Shown here piece after piece: positions 15,719 through 23,798 of a stretch of 62,956 nt of DNA; the stretch's first letter is position 1; every line of letters starts with the position of its first letter. Where the stretch lies: assembly GCF_004614185.1 (NCBI RefSeq), contig NZ_SPVF01000259.1, forward strand, positions 1 to 62,956, read 5' to 3'. The position numbers were made by a program, and so were the translations under genes. This DNA comes from Zemynaea arenosa (GTDB taxonomy: Bacteria; Pseudomonadota; Gammaproteobacteria; Burkholderiales; Burkholderiaceae_D). The notes under the pieces were generated by a model, which made no database searches, was not told where the DNA came from, and saw nothing but the letters and a program-made list of their open reading frames with translations.

Positions 15719-16345
15719 TCAGTTCAATAACTGGCCCAGGATGGTCGTCAGGCGCTGCTGGATCTGCGCGATCGGCTGGGTCGAGTCAATGATGATAATA
15801 CGATGCGGAAACTTTTCGGCCCGCGCGAGATAGCCCTGGCGGGTGGCCAGGAAGAAATCGGCCTGCTCGCGCTCGAACTTGTCCAGCTCGCGCGTGGCAT
15901 CGAGGCGGGCGCGCGCCACTTCCAGCGGCACGTCGAACAGCAGGGTCAGGTCCGGCTGCAAGGCCGGATGCACCCACTCCTCCAGTGCCTCCAGTTTGGC
16001 CAGCGCCAGGCCGCGTCCGCCGCCCTGGTAGGCGAAGGACGAGTCCGTAAAACGGTCCGACACGATCCAGTCGCCCCGCTCCAGGGCCGGCTCGATCACC
16101 TGCGCGATGTGCTCGCGGCGCGCGGCGAACACCAGCAGCGCCTCGGTCTCCAGGTGCATCTTCTGGTGCAGGACCAGCTCGCGCAGGGTCTCGGACAGCG
16201 GCGTGCCGCCCGGCTCGCGGGTCGAGACCACGGTCTTGCCGTGCTGCTGGAGGAAGTCGACGATGAAGGCGATGTGCGTGCTCTTGCCCGCCCCATCGAT
16301 GCCTTCGAAAGTGATGAACTTGCCGCGCTTTGCAGGAACAGTCAT
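15719..16345 (-). CDS. tmk: Thymidylate kinase
   Basis: A protein of 208 aa, the usual length. P-loop [11 protein letters not shown] near residues 13-22, substrate block [14 protein letters not shown] motif [18 protein letters not shown], and the lid region [15 protein letters not shown]. It phosphorylates dTMP to dTDP. Its start overlaps the mltG stop by 4 bp (ATGA type), so the two are translationally coupled. Confidence 0.95.
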   Translation of the reverse strand: MTVPAKRGKFITFEGIDGAGKSTHIAFIVDFLQQHGKTVVSTREPGGTPLSETLRELVLHQKMHLETEALLVFAARREHIAQVIEPALERGDWIVSDRFTDSSFAYQGGGRGLALAKLEALEEWVHPALQPDLTLLFDVPLEVARARLDATRELDKFEREQADFFLATRQGYLARAEKFPHRIIIIDSTQPIAQIQQRLTTILGQLLN

Positions 16346-17325
16346 TGGCGCTGGTATTGGTTGACGGCCTTGTTATGGTCGTTCAGGTTGCCCGAAAACT
16401 GGCTGGTGCCATCGCCGCGCGAGACGAAGTACAGCGCGTCCGTCTTCGCCGGGCTCAGCGCCGCGGCCAGCGACTGCACGCCCGGCAGCGAAATCGGCGA
16501 CGGCGGCAGGCCCACGCGGGTATAGGTATTGTACGGCGTGTCCGTTTCCAGGTCCTTCTTGCGGATCTTGCCGTCGTACTTGTCGCCCATGCCATAGATG
16601 ACGGTCGGGTCGGTCTGCAGCAGCATGCCGATCTTCAGGCGGTTCACGAACACGCCCGCGATCATCCCGCGCTCGTTCTTCTGGCCGGTTTCCTTTTCCA
16701 CGATCGAGGCCATGGTCAGCGCCTCGTACGGCGTCTTGTACGGCAGGTTCGGGTCGCGCTTGGCCCAGGCCGCGTTCAGGCGGTTCAGCAGCGCGGTGTG
16801 GGCCGACTTGTAGATCTCCAGGTCGCTGGAGCCCTTCGGGTAGAGGTAAGTGTCCGGGAAGAACAGGCCTTCCGGCACCTTGTAATCCGGCGCCACCTTG
16901 GCCAGCAGCTCGGCGTCGGACAGGTTCGCCGTGTCGTGCTTGAGGGCCGGGGCGGCGTTGATGGCGGCCCGCATCTGCTTGAAGGTCCAGCCCTCGATCA
17001 CTGTCAGCGAGCCCTGCGCGAACTCGCCCTTGACCAGCTTGTCCAGCAGGCGCAGCGGCGTGGTGAAGGGTTCCAGCTCATACGAACCGGCCTTGATCTT
17101 GCCGCTTTTGCGCGTGGCCCGCGCCAGCATCTGGAACAGAAAGTGGTTTATCGGAACGCCCGCATTGGCGATCTGCTGCGCGGCCGCGCCGCCGCTGCTG
17201 CCCGGGGTGATTGTGAACGGGATGGCCGGCTCGGCGGTGGTGATCGGCTGCTTGGCCCAGTAGCCAAAGCCGGTACCCGCGGCGATCACGGCGAGCAGCG
17301 CCAGGAAGAACAGTTTCTTAATCAA
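16342..17325 (-). CDS. mltG: Endolytic murein transglycosylase
   Basis: A protein of 327 aa with one N-terminal membrane anchor ([24 protein letters not shown]), then the LysM-like subdomain and the YceG catalytic domain. The catalytic glutamate lies in [13 protein letters not shown], followed by [21 protein letters not shown]. MltG cleaves nascent glycan strands at the inner membrane and helps set strand length. It is first in the leftward mltG-tmk-holB-pilZ operon, and is divergent from ygfZ. Confidence 0.93.
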   Translation of the reverse strand: MIKKLFFLALLAVIAAGTGFGYWAKQPITTAEPAIPFTITPGSSGGAAAQQIANAGVPINHFLFQMLARATRKSGKIKAGSYELEPFTTPLRLLDKLVKGEFAQGSLTVIEGWTFKQMRAAINAAPALKHDTANLSDAELLAKVAPDYKVPEGLFFPDTYLYPKGSSDLEIYKSAHTALLNRLNAAWAKRDPNLPYKTPYEALTMASIVEKETGQKNERGMIAGVFVNRLKIGMLLQTDPTVIYGMGDKYDGKIRKKDLETDTPYNTYTRVGLPPSPISLPGVQSLAAALSPAKTDALYFVSRGDGTSQFSGNLNDHNKAVNQYQRQ

Positions 17326-17353
17326 GGTCTTGGCCAGTCGTTTTGGGAGGTGT

Positions 17354-17383
17354 CCGGCGCGAATTGCCGGGGCACCCTATAAT
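17354..17383 (+). promoter_or_regulatory. Sigma70-like promoter of ygfZ
   Basis: A -35 TTGCCG (17354-17359) and a consensus -10 TATAAT (17378-17383) are 18 bp apart, 44 bp before the ygfZ ATG. It lies in the mltG-ygfZ divergent spacer. Confidence 0.6.
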
Positions 17384-17427
17384 GAGCCCGTAATCATAAT
17401 GCTTTCGACGGCGCATCACGAGATTTT

Positions 17428-18426
17428 ATGAACAATTTGACCCAATTCCTGGCAGCCGAAACCGCCGAGCCCCTGACCGACGCCCAGCTGGCGGACGGTT
17501 TCGTGGCGCCGCTGGCCGACCTGGGCCTGATTGCGGTCACCGGGGCGGACGCGGCCAGCTTCCTGCACAACCAGCTGACCAACGATGTCGAGCACCTGGG
17601 GCTGAACGAAGTCCGGCTGGCCGGGTACTGCACACCCAAGGGACGGCTGCAGGCCACCTTCCTGATGTGGCGCTCGCCTGAATCCATTTTCTTGCAGCTG
17701 CCGCGCGAGATCCAGCCGCCGCTGCAAAAGCGCCTGAGCATGTTCGTGCTGCGGTCCAAGGCCAAGCTGGAGGATGCGACGCCCGAGGTGGCGCTCGGCA
17801 TCGGCGGGGTGCAGGGCGAGGCCGCGCTGCGCGACGTCTTCGGCGCCCTGCCCGCGGCACCCAACACCCATATCGACAGCGAACACGGCACCGTGGTGCG
17901 GGTGGCCGATGCCGCCGGCGCGCCGCGCTACCAGTGGCTGACGTCGTCGAGCACGGCCGACGCGGCCTGGCCCACCCTGGCCGCGCTGGCGCAGGGCGGG
18001 CCGGATGCCTGGATCCGTTCCTCGATCCTGGCGGGCGTCCCGCAAATCACCGCCCGCACCCAGGAGCAGTTCGTGCCGCAAATGGTGAACCTGGAGCTGC
18101 TCGGCGGCGTGAATTTCAAGAAAGGCTGCTACCCCGGGCAGGAAATCGTCGCCCGCAGCCAGTACCTGGGCAAGCTCAAGCGCCGCACGGCCCGCGCCAT
18201 CATCGACGGCCAGGCCCACGCGGGCGATGAAGTGTTCTCCCTGGACGACCCCGGCCAGCCCTGCGGCATGGTCGTGAATGCCGCGCCGAACGCCACCGGC
18301 GGCACCGACGCGCTGGTCGAGATGAAGCTGGCCGCGCTGGGCGAGGCGGTCCGCCTCGGCTCGGCCGAGGGCCCCGCGGTACGTTTCCAGCCCCTGCCCT
18401 ACGAGCTCGACGCGCTTGACGTATGA
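17428..18426 (+). CDS. ygfZ: Folate-binding iron-sulfur maintenance protein
   Basis: A protein of 332 aa of the GcvT-like YgfZ family. The signature KGCYPGQEIVARSQYLG is present, with the conserved cysteine at C234. The N-terminal FLHNQLTNDVEHL matches the tetrahydrofolate-binding fold. YgfZ supports assembly or repair of certain [4Fe-4S] enzymes such as MiaB. It leads a rightward group with the DUF4936 and NRDE genes. Confidence 0.92.
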   Translation: MNNLTQFLAAETAEPLTDAQLADGFVAPLADLGLIAVTGADAASFLHNQLTNDVEHLGLNEVRLAGYCTPKGRLQATFLMWRSPESIFLQLPREIQPPLQKRLSMFVLRSKAKLEDATPEVALGIGGVQGEAALRDVFGALPAAPNTHIDSEHGTVVRVADAAGAPRYQWLTSSSTADAAWPTLAALAQGGPDAWIRSSILAGVPQITARTQEQFVPQMVNLELLGGVNFKKGCYPGQEIVARSQYLGKLKRRTARAIIDGQAHAGDEVFSLDDPGQPCGMVVNAAPNATGGTDALVEMKLAALGEAVRLGSAEGPAVRFQPLPYELDALDV

Positions 18427-18439
18427 GCGGCTGGCACGC

Positions 18440-18706
18440 ATGACCGACCTGTATATCTACTACCGCGTGCCGGCCGGGCAGGCCGGCGCGCTCGCTTCCA
18501 AGGTGCGCGCCATGCAGGCCGCGCTGGGCGGCGGGCAGCTGAAGCGCCGTCCCGGCGAGAAGGACGGGCTGCAGACCTGGATGGAGGTGTACGCCTCCGT
18601 CACCGATGACTTCCCCGCGCGCCTGGACCGGGCGGCCGAGGAAGCCGGCCTCCAGCAGCACATCGACGGGCTGCGCCACACCGAAGTTTTCACGGATTTC
18701 AACTAG
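18440..18706 (+). CDS. DUF4936-family protein
   Basis: A protein of 88 aa starting MTDLYIYYRVPAGQAGAL. It matches the short Burkholderiales family DUF4936, found beside ygfZ and NRDE genes. It has alternating strand-helix segments typical of a ferredoxin-like alpha/beta fold, and no signal or membrane segment. The start is 13 bp after the ygfZ stop; the stop abuts the ATG of the next gene. Function unknown. Confidence 0.75.
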   Translation: MTDLYIYYRVPAGQAGALASKVRAMQAALGGGQLKRRPGEKDGLQTWMEVYASVTDDFPARLDRAAEEAGLQQHIDGLRHTEVFTDFN

Positions 18707-19447
18707 ATGTGCCTGATCGTTTTTGCGTGGCAGGTGATGCCCGGCGTGCCCCTCATTGCGGCCGCCAACCGCGATGAATTCTACGACCGCCCGGCCGAGC
18801 CGGCAGGCCCGTGGGACGGTCACCCCGAGATTTTCGGCGGCCGCGACCTGCTGGGCGGCGGCACCTGGATGGGCATCACCCAGTCCGGCCCGAACGGCCC
18901 GCGCTTCGCCGCCATCACCAACTACCGCAATCCGAAAGACTGGCGCGCCGACGCCCCCACGCGCGGGGCGCTGGTGTCCGACTATCTGATCGGCTCCTGG
19001 ACGGCTTCCGACTACATCGCCCACATCCGCGGCAGCGCCCAGGAGTACAACGGCTTCAACCTGGTGATTGGCGACGCCACGGAACTGGTCTGGTTCTCCA
19101 ACCGCGGCGATGGCGACGTGCGCAACGGCGCGCGCCTGGAGCCCGGCATCTACGGCATCTCGAATGGCCTGCTGGATGACCCGTGGCCGAAGGTGGTGCG
19201 CACCAAGGCGCAGTTTGCGAGCTTGCTGTGCCAGGGCGCCCCCGAAGACGCCTTCTTCGACATGCTCGCTGACACCACCCGCGCCCCCGACATGCGCCTG
19301 CCCGAAACCGGCGTCGCGTTGGAGCTCGAGCGTGAACTGTCCGCCGTCTGCATCGAGACCCCCGGCTACGGCACCCGCACCTCCACGGTGGTCACGCTGT
19401 ATATGGCCGCTCCCGCCGTCCTCCACGAACGCATCATCCGCTCCTGA
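18707..19447 (+). CDS. NRDE-family (TANGO2-like) protein
   Basis: A protein of 246 aa starting MCLIVFAWQV, with the near-terminal cysteine of the family and the AANRDEFYDRP signature (NRDE). FGGRDLLGGGTWMGI and NYRNP follow in the usual order. TANGO2 relatives are implicated in heme or lipid handling. The bacterial role is unsettled, though some bacterial members have been proposed as heme carriers. It follows the DUF4936 gene with no gap and ends the operon before a repeat-rich spacer. Confidence 0.88.
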   Translation: MCLIVFAWQVMPGVPLIAAANRDEFYDRPAEPAGPWDGHPEIFGGRDLLGGGTWMGITQSGPNGPRFAAITNYRNPKDWRADAPTRGALVSDYLIGSWTASDYIAHIRGSAQEYNGFNLVIGDATELVWFSNRGDGDVRNGARLEPGIYGISNGLLDDPWPKVVRTKAQFASLLCQGAPEDAFFDMLADTTRAPDMRLPETGVALELERELSAVCIETPGYGTRTSTVVTLYMAAPAVLHERIIRS

Positions 19448-19483
19448 GCCCAGCTGAGCCCGCCCCTTTGACATCCCCCAACC

Positions 19484-19612
19484 GGGGTCAGGCCTCCCCC
19501 CTCCCGGCCGGGGTCAGACCCCAGGGGTGTGAATAACTGTTTTTCCGAATGAAGCCGGGTGGGGATAACTGCCCGGGGTCAGACCCCGTCTATGAGAGGC
19601 AGGCCTGACCCC
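19484..19612. repeat. Cluster of GGGGTCAGACCCC REP-like elements
   Basis: Two full copies of the 13-bp near-palindrome GGGGTCAGACCCC (19510-19522, 19575-19587) lie with one half-copy GGGGTCAGG (19484-19492) and one in opposite orientation, CCTGACCCC (19604-19612). They fill the spacer between the convergent NRDE and MDR-reductase genes. The same motif appears near 29.8-30.1 kb. Confidence 0.75.
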
Positions 19613-19626
19613 GGTGTTGACGGGGA

Positions 19627-20619
19627 TCAGGGAAGGTGGACGAGTTGCTTGCCGAAGTTGGCGCCTGAGAGTAGGCCGACCAGGGCTGCGGGGGCGCTGG
19701 CCAGGCCATCGGCGATGGACTCGCGGTATTTGAGTTGGCCAGCGGCGACCAGGGGCTCGAGGTCGGCCAGCGCCGCGGGCCAGACTTCGGGGTGTTCGGT
19801 GATGATGAAGCCGCGCACAGTCAGACGGTTCAAGAGGATCGACTTGAGGTTGTGCAGGGGCTGCGGGTCGCCGTTGTAGCCGGCGATCAGGCCGCATAGC
19901 GCGACGCGGCCGAAGGCATTCATGCGCGTCAGCGTGGTGTCGAAGATGACACCGCCGACGTTCTCGAAGACGCCATCCACGCCGTCCGGTGTCGCGGCCT
20001 TCAGGTCGGCCTTCAGGTTCCCGGCCTTGTAGTCGACGCAGGCGTCGAAGCCCAGCTCCTCGACCACGTAGCGGCACTTTTCCGGTCCACCCGCGATGCC
20101 GACCGCGCGGCAGCCGAGGCGCTTGGCCAGCTGGCCCACTACACTGCCCACCGCGCCCGCCGCCGCGGACACCACGATCGTCTCGCCCGCGCGCGGCCGC
20201 ATGATCTCGTGCAGGCCGTACCACGCGGTCACGCCCGGCATGCCGGCCACGCCCAGGTACGCGGACAAAGCCACGCGCGCGGTATCCACCTTGCGCAGCG
20301 CGTCACCCGCAGCGATACCCATCTCGGCCCAGCCCAGCATCCCGGTCACCGCATCGCCCACCGCGAAGTGCGCATCACGCGACGCGACCACGTACCCCGC
20401 CGTGGCCCCGATCATGGTCTCGTCCAGCGCCTGCGGCACCGCGTAACTCTTCGCCTCGCTCATACGTCCACGCATGTATGGATCGAGCGACAGCCATTCA
20501 TTGCGGACCAGGACTTCACCATCCTCCAGCGCCCGCGCTTCCACCGTCTCCAGCCGGAAGTTCCCTACCTGTACCGCTCCGCGTGGCCGCGCAGCCAGCA
20601 CCATCCTCTGATACCGCAT
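19627..20619 (-). CDS. NADP-dependent MDR-family oxidoreductase
   Basis: A protein of 330 aa in the zinc-free medium-chain reductase group with leukotriene B4 dehydrogenase, YncB and CurA. The N-terminal block is RNEWLSLDPYMRGRM. The coenzyme-binding segment is VVSAAAGAVGSVVGQLAKRLGCR, followed by YNGDPQPLHNLKSILLNRLTVRGFIITEH. These enzymes reduce the double bond of alpha,beta-unsaturated ketones or acyl groups using NADPH. It is last in the leftward operon thiolase-Dabb-SDR-MDR, 9 bp after the SDR gene, which fits a role in lipid or aromatic acyl catabolism. Confidence 0.85.
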   Translation of the reverse strand: MRYQRMVLAARPRGAVQVGNFRLETVEARALEDGEVLVRNEWLSLDPYMRGRMSEAKSYAVPQALDETMIGATAGYVVASRDAHFAVGDAVTGMLGWAEMGIAAGDALRKVDTARVALSAYLGVAGMPGVTAWYGLHEIMRPRAGETIVVSAAAGAVGSVVGQLAKRLGCRAVGIAGGPEKCRYVVEELGFDACVDYKAGNLKADLKAATPDGVDGVFENVGGVIFDTTLTRMNAFGRVALCGLIAGYNGDPQPLHNLKSILLNRLTVRGFIITEHPEVWPAALADLEPLVAAGQLKYRESIADGLASAPAALVGLLSGANFGKQLVHLP

Positions 20620-20628
20620 CCCACCCCT

Positions 20629-21417
20629 TCACACAGCCGATACGCCGCCATCCACCGCGAGCACCTGCCCGGTAATATGCTTGCCCGCGTCGGACGCGAA
20701 CAGCACCGCGGCACCCTTCAAGTCTTCATCGTCGCCCAGTCGGCCCAGCGGCGCACCGCGCGCCAGCTCGTCTTCGCCCAGCGCCGCAATCAGCCCTTGC
20801 GTCATCTTCGACGGGAAGAAGCCCGGCGCCAGCGCGTTCACGGTGATCCCGTAGCGCCCCCACTCGCCCGCCAGCGCGCGCGTGAGGTTGATCACCGCCG
20901 CCTTCGACGTGTTGTATGCGACCGTCTGCATGGTCCCCGGCGGATTGCCGGCCAGCCCCGCGATCGACGCCACGTTGATGATGCGCCCGGCCTTCTGATC
21001 GATCATGCAGCGCTTGGCCACCGCCTGCGACAGCAGGAAGGTCGCGCGCAGGTTCAGGTCCATCACCTTGTCCCACGCCTCGACCGGGTAGTCCTCCGCA
21101 GCCGCGCCCCAGGTGGCGCCCGCATTATTCACGAGGATGTCGATGCGGCCGAGGCGCTCGATGGCCGCCGCCGCGAGATCGCCCGCCGCGCTTTCGATCG
21201 ACAGGTCGGCCACCACAAACGAAGCCGAGATGCCCTGCGCCGACAACAGCGCCACCGCCTCCTCCAACTCCGCCTGTTTGCGCGCCGAGACCACCACGCG
21301 CGCACCCTGCTCGCCCAGCGCCTGCGCAATCTGCAGCCCGAGCCCGCGCGAGCCGCCCGTCACCAGCGCGGTCTTCCCCGCTAGCGAAAACAGCTCGGCC
21401 ACGCGCCGCGCGCTCAT
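20629..21417 (-). CDS. SDR-family oxidoreductase
   Basis: A protein of 262 aa starting MSARRVAELFSLAGKTALVTGG. NAD(P)-binding motif TGGSRGLG, NNAGAT, the active serine in NVASIAGLAG, and the catalytic YNTSK. The C-terminus (ITGQVLAVDGGVSAV) is standard for FabG-like and 3-hydroxyacyl dehydrogenases. Its ATG overlaps the stop of the Dabb gene (ATGA), so it is translationally coupled. It may supply a 3-hydroxyacyl-CoA or alcohol dehydrogenase step for the adjacent thiolase. Confidence 0.88.
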   Translation of the reverse strand: MSARRVAELFSLAGKTALVTGGSRGLGLQIAQALGEQGARVVVSARKQAELEEAVALLSAQGISASFVVADLSIESAAGDLAAAAIERLGRIDILVNNAGATWGAAAEDYPVEAWDKVMDLNLRATFLLSQAVAKRCMIDQKAGRIINVASIAGLAGNPPGTMQTVAYNTSKAAVINLTRALAGEWGRYGITVNALAPGFFPSKMTQGLIAALGEDELARGAPLGRLGDDEDLKGAAVLFASDAGKHITGQVLAVDGGVSAV

Positions 21418-21716
21418 ACGATGAAGTCCATGCACTGGCGCTCGGACCGCACCGCGCCGATGAAGCCCTTCACCGCTTCGTGCTCCGGATGCACCGAGTA
21501 CGCTTCCAGCGCAGCCGCATCCGTGAACTCCGAGTACAGCACCGCGTCATACGTCGCCTCGAGCCCCGGCTGCGCCAGCGCGACCTCGAACTTGAGTATG
21601 CCCGGCACCACGGCCGCGCAACGGTCCAGCTTTTCCTTTAGCAGCCGCGCATTGGTGGCCCTGTCGTTCCCCTCCGCGTGGTCCTTCAGCTTCCACATCA
21701 CGATATGTTTCAACAT
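21414..21716 (-). CDS. Dabb (stress-responsive alpha/beta barrel) protein
   Basis: A protein of 100 aa starting MLKHIVMWKLKDHAEG at 21716, with AGGA just upstream. It matches the dimeric alpha/beta barrel (Dabb) family (VVPGILKFEVA, TYDAVLYSEFTDAAALEAYSVHPEHEAVKGFI). Members act as small cytoplasmic enzymes or stabilisers. It lies between the thiolase and SDR genes, 11 bp after the thiolase stop. Confidence 0.88.
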   Translation of the reverse strand: MLKHIVMWKLKDHAEGNDRATNARLLKEKLDRCAAVVPGILKFEVALAQPGLEATYDAVLYSEFTDAAALEAYSVHPEHEAVKGFIGAVRSERQCMDFIV

Positions 21717-21727
21717 AGTCCTAAACC

Positions 21728-22906
21728 TCACACCACTTCAAACAGTCCGGCCGCACCCTGCCCGCCGCCGATACACATCGTCACCACGACGTACTTCACG
21801 CCGCGCCGCTTGCCCTCGATGAGCGCATGCCCGACCAGGCGCGCGCCCGACACTCCATACGGGTGCCCCACTGCGATCGCCCCGCCATTCACGTTCAGGC
21901 GGTCCATCGGGATCCCCAGCTTGTCCGCGCAGTACAAAACCTGCACGGCGAACGCCTCATTCAGCTCCCACAGGCCGATGTCTTCGACCTTCAAGCCCGC
22001 GCGCGCCAGCAGCTTGGGCACCGCGAACACCGGCCCGATGCCCATTTCATCGGGCTCGCACCCAGCCACCGCAAACCCGCGGAAGATGCCCAGCGGTGCC
22101 AGTCCCCGAGCCGACGCCGCCCGGTCGCTCATCACCACCGCGCACGATGCGCCATCCGAAAACTGGCTCGCATTCCCCGCCGTGATCACGCCGCCCGGCA
22201 CCGCGGTGCGGATCTTCGCCACGCCTTCCAGCGTCGTATCCGCGCGGATGCCCTCATCGGCGGCGATAGTCACCTCGCGCGTCAGCAGCTGCCCGGTGGC
22301 CTTGTCCGCGACGCCCATCACGGTCGTCATCGGTACGATCTCCGCGTTGAACAATCCGGCTTGCTGGGCCGCCGCCGCGCGCAACTGGCTTTGCACACCG
22401 TATTCGTCCTGGCGCTCCTTCGAGATCGCATAGCGCTTGGCCACGTTCTCCGCGGTCTGCAGCATCGGCCAGTAGATCTCCGGCTTGTGCTGGTTGAGCC
22501 AGACCTCCTTGTACATGTGCGTATTCATCTCCTGCTGCACGCACGAGATGGACTCGACGCCGCCCGCCGCAAAGATCTCGCCTTCGCCGGCCAGCACGCG
22601 CTGCGCGGCCAGCGCTATGGTCTGCAGCCCCGAGGAACAGAAGCGGTTCACGGTCATGCCAGGCACGGTGACCGGGCAGCCGGCCCGCAGCGCGATCTGG
22701 CGCGCGATGTTCCCGCCGGTGGCGCCCTCGGGGTTCGCGCAGCCCATCAGCACGTCCTCGATCTCGCCCGCTTCGATATTCGCGCGCTGGATCGCCGCCT
22801 GCAGCACATGGCCGCCCAGCGTGGCGCCATGGGTCATGTTGAAGGCGCCCTTCCAGGACTTGGCCAGGCCCGTGCGGGCGGTCGATACGATGACGGCGTC
22901 TAGCAT
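21728..22906 (-). CDS. Acetyl-CoA C-acyltransferase (thiolase)
   Basis: A protein of 392 aa starting [23 protein letters not shown], with GGGAG upstream. The nucleophilic cysteine is C90 ([10 protein letters not shown]), the histidine is in [17 protein letters not shown], and the second cysteine is in [15 protein letters not shown]. It carries out the thiolytic step of beta-oxidation or its reverse. It is the first gene of a four-gene leftward operon. A TetR-type inverted repeat (22952-22973) sits in its promoter region. Confidence 0.92.
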   Translation of the reverse strand: MLDAVIVSTARTGLAKSWKGAFNMTHGATLGGHVLQAAIQRANIEAGEIEDVLMGCANPEGATGGNIARQIALRAGCPVTVPGMTVNRFCSSGLQTIALAAQRVLAGEGEIFAAGGVESISCVQQEMNTHMYKEVWLNQHKPEIYWPMLQTAENVAKRYAISKERQDEYGVQSQLRAAAAQQAGLFNAEIVPMTTVMGVADKATGQLLTREVTIAADEGIRADTTLEGVAKIRTAVPGGVITAGNASQFSDGASCAVVMSDRAASARGLAPLGIFRGFAVAGCEPDEMGIGPVFAVPKLLARAGLKVEDIGLWELNEAFAVQVLYCADKLGIPMDRLNVNGGAIAVGHPYGVSGARLVGHALIEGKRRGVKYVVVTMCIGGGQGAAGLFEVV

Positions 22907-22951
22907 GTTCCAGTCTCCCTGTGATGGATGAATGCGGGCGAGAATAGCATA

Positions 22952-22973
22952 TTTGTGAACGGTCGTTCGCAAA
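22952..22973. promoter_or_regulatory. TetR-type operator upstream of the thiolase operon
   Basis: Arms TTTGTGAACG (22952-22961) and CGTTCGCAAA (22964-22973) are reverse complements at nine of ten positions around a central GT. The 8-bp core ACGGTCGT is repeated exactly in the promoter of the FadJ-like gene (28132-28139). The site is 46-67 bp upstream of the thiolase start and 22-43 bp upstream of the divergent DNA repair gene, so it could control both. Confidence 0.55.
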
Positions 22974-22982
22974 ACCGGCCGC

Positions 22983-22988
22983 TACAAT
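22983..22988 (+). promoter_or_regulatory. -10 element directly before the alkylation repair gene
   Basis: TACAAT ends 6 bp before the ATG at 22995. Normal spacing would put the transcription start at or next to the start codon, implying a leaderless or nearly leaderless message; no ribosome site is visible in the gap. Confidence 0.45.
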
Positions 22989-22994
22989 AGGGGC

Positions 22995-23660
22995 ATGATT
23001 TTAGTGGATCAGATCACCCTGGCGCTGCGGCCGCTGGCCGACCCGGCCAAGGCGCCGGCCATGCGGGCCTACATGAAGGACCGCTATCCCTTCCTCGGCG
23101 TGCAGACGCCGCAGCGGCGCGCCGCCACCGCCCCTGTTCTGCGCGATGCCAAGCCGCTGCCGGTCGCGGCACTGCTGGACGCGGCCCGCCTGCTGTGGGC
23201 ACTGCCCGAGCGCGAGTATCAATACGCGGCGCTCGACCTGCTGGACAAATACCGCAAGCGGCTCGAACCGCGCGACCTCGACGAGCTGCTGGCCCTCGTG
23301 CGCACCAAGTCCTGGTGGGACACGGTCGATGCACTGGCGGTGATCATCGGCAGCGTGGTGCGCCGCCACCGCAGCGAACAGGCCCGCATGGATGCCTGTC
23401 TCGTCCACGAGGACCTGTGGACCCGCCGCGTCGCCATGCTCCACCAGCTCGGCTGGCGCGGCGACACCGACGAGGCCCGCCTGTTCACCTACGCCCGCAC
23501 CCTCGCCCCGGAAACCGACTTCTTCATCCGCAAAGCCATCGGCTGGGCCTTGCGTGACTACGCCCGCCACGCGCCGGACGCCGTGGCCACCTTCCTGGCC
23601 GCCGAGGGCGGCCGCCTCAGCCCCCTCACCCGCCGCGAAGCCGGAAAACATCTTGCGTGA
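22995..23660 (+). CDS. DNA alkylation repair protein, AlkD-like
   Basis: A protein of 221 aa built from helical HEAT-like repeats. The AlkD-type residues are present: the WWDTVD block (LVRTKSWWDTVDALA) and FIRKAIGWALRDYARHAPDAV. AlkD glycosylases excise N3- and N7-alkylpurines without base flipping. The gene is divergent from the thiolase operon and has a -10 box almost touching its ATG. Confidence 0.85.
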   Translation: MILVDQITLALRPLADPAKAPAMRAYMKDRYPFLGVQTPQRRAATAPVLRDAKPLPVAALLDAARLLWALPEREYQYAALDLLDKYRKRLEPRDLDELLALVRTKSWWDTVDALAVIIGSVVRRHRSEQARMDACLVHEDLWTRRVAMLHQLGWRGDTDEARLFTYARTLAPETDFFIRKAIGWALRDYARHAPDAVATFLAAEGGRLSPLTRREAGKHLA

Positions 23661-23798
23661 CCCGATGTCGTTTTTGTAAGTTTCGAGTAAGCCCCGCGAA
23701 AGCATGACGTAAGTTTAAGAGCCCACACTCCGACCCAGCCGAACTAACCAGCGGCACCCGCAGTCCAACGCGGATAAACAAACATAACGGAGACACAT

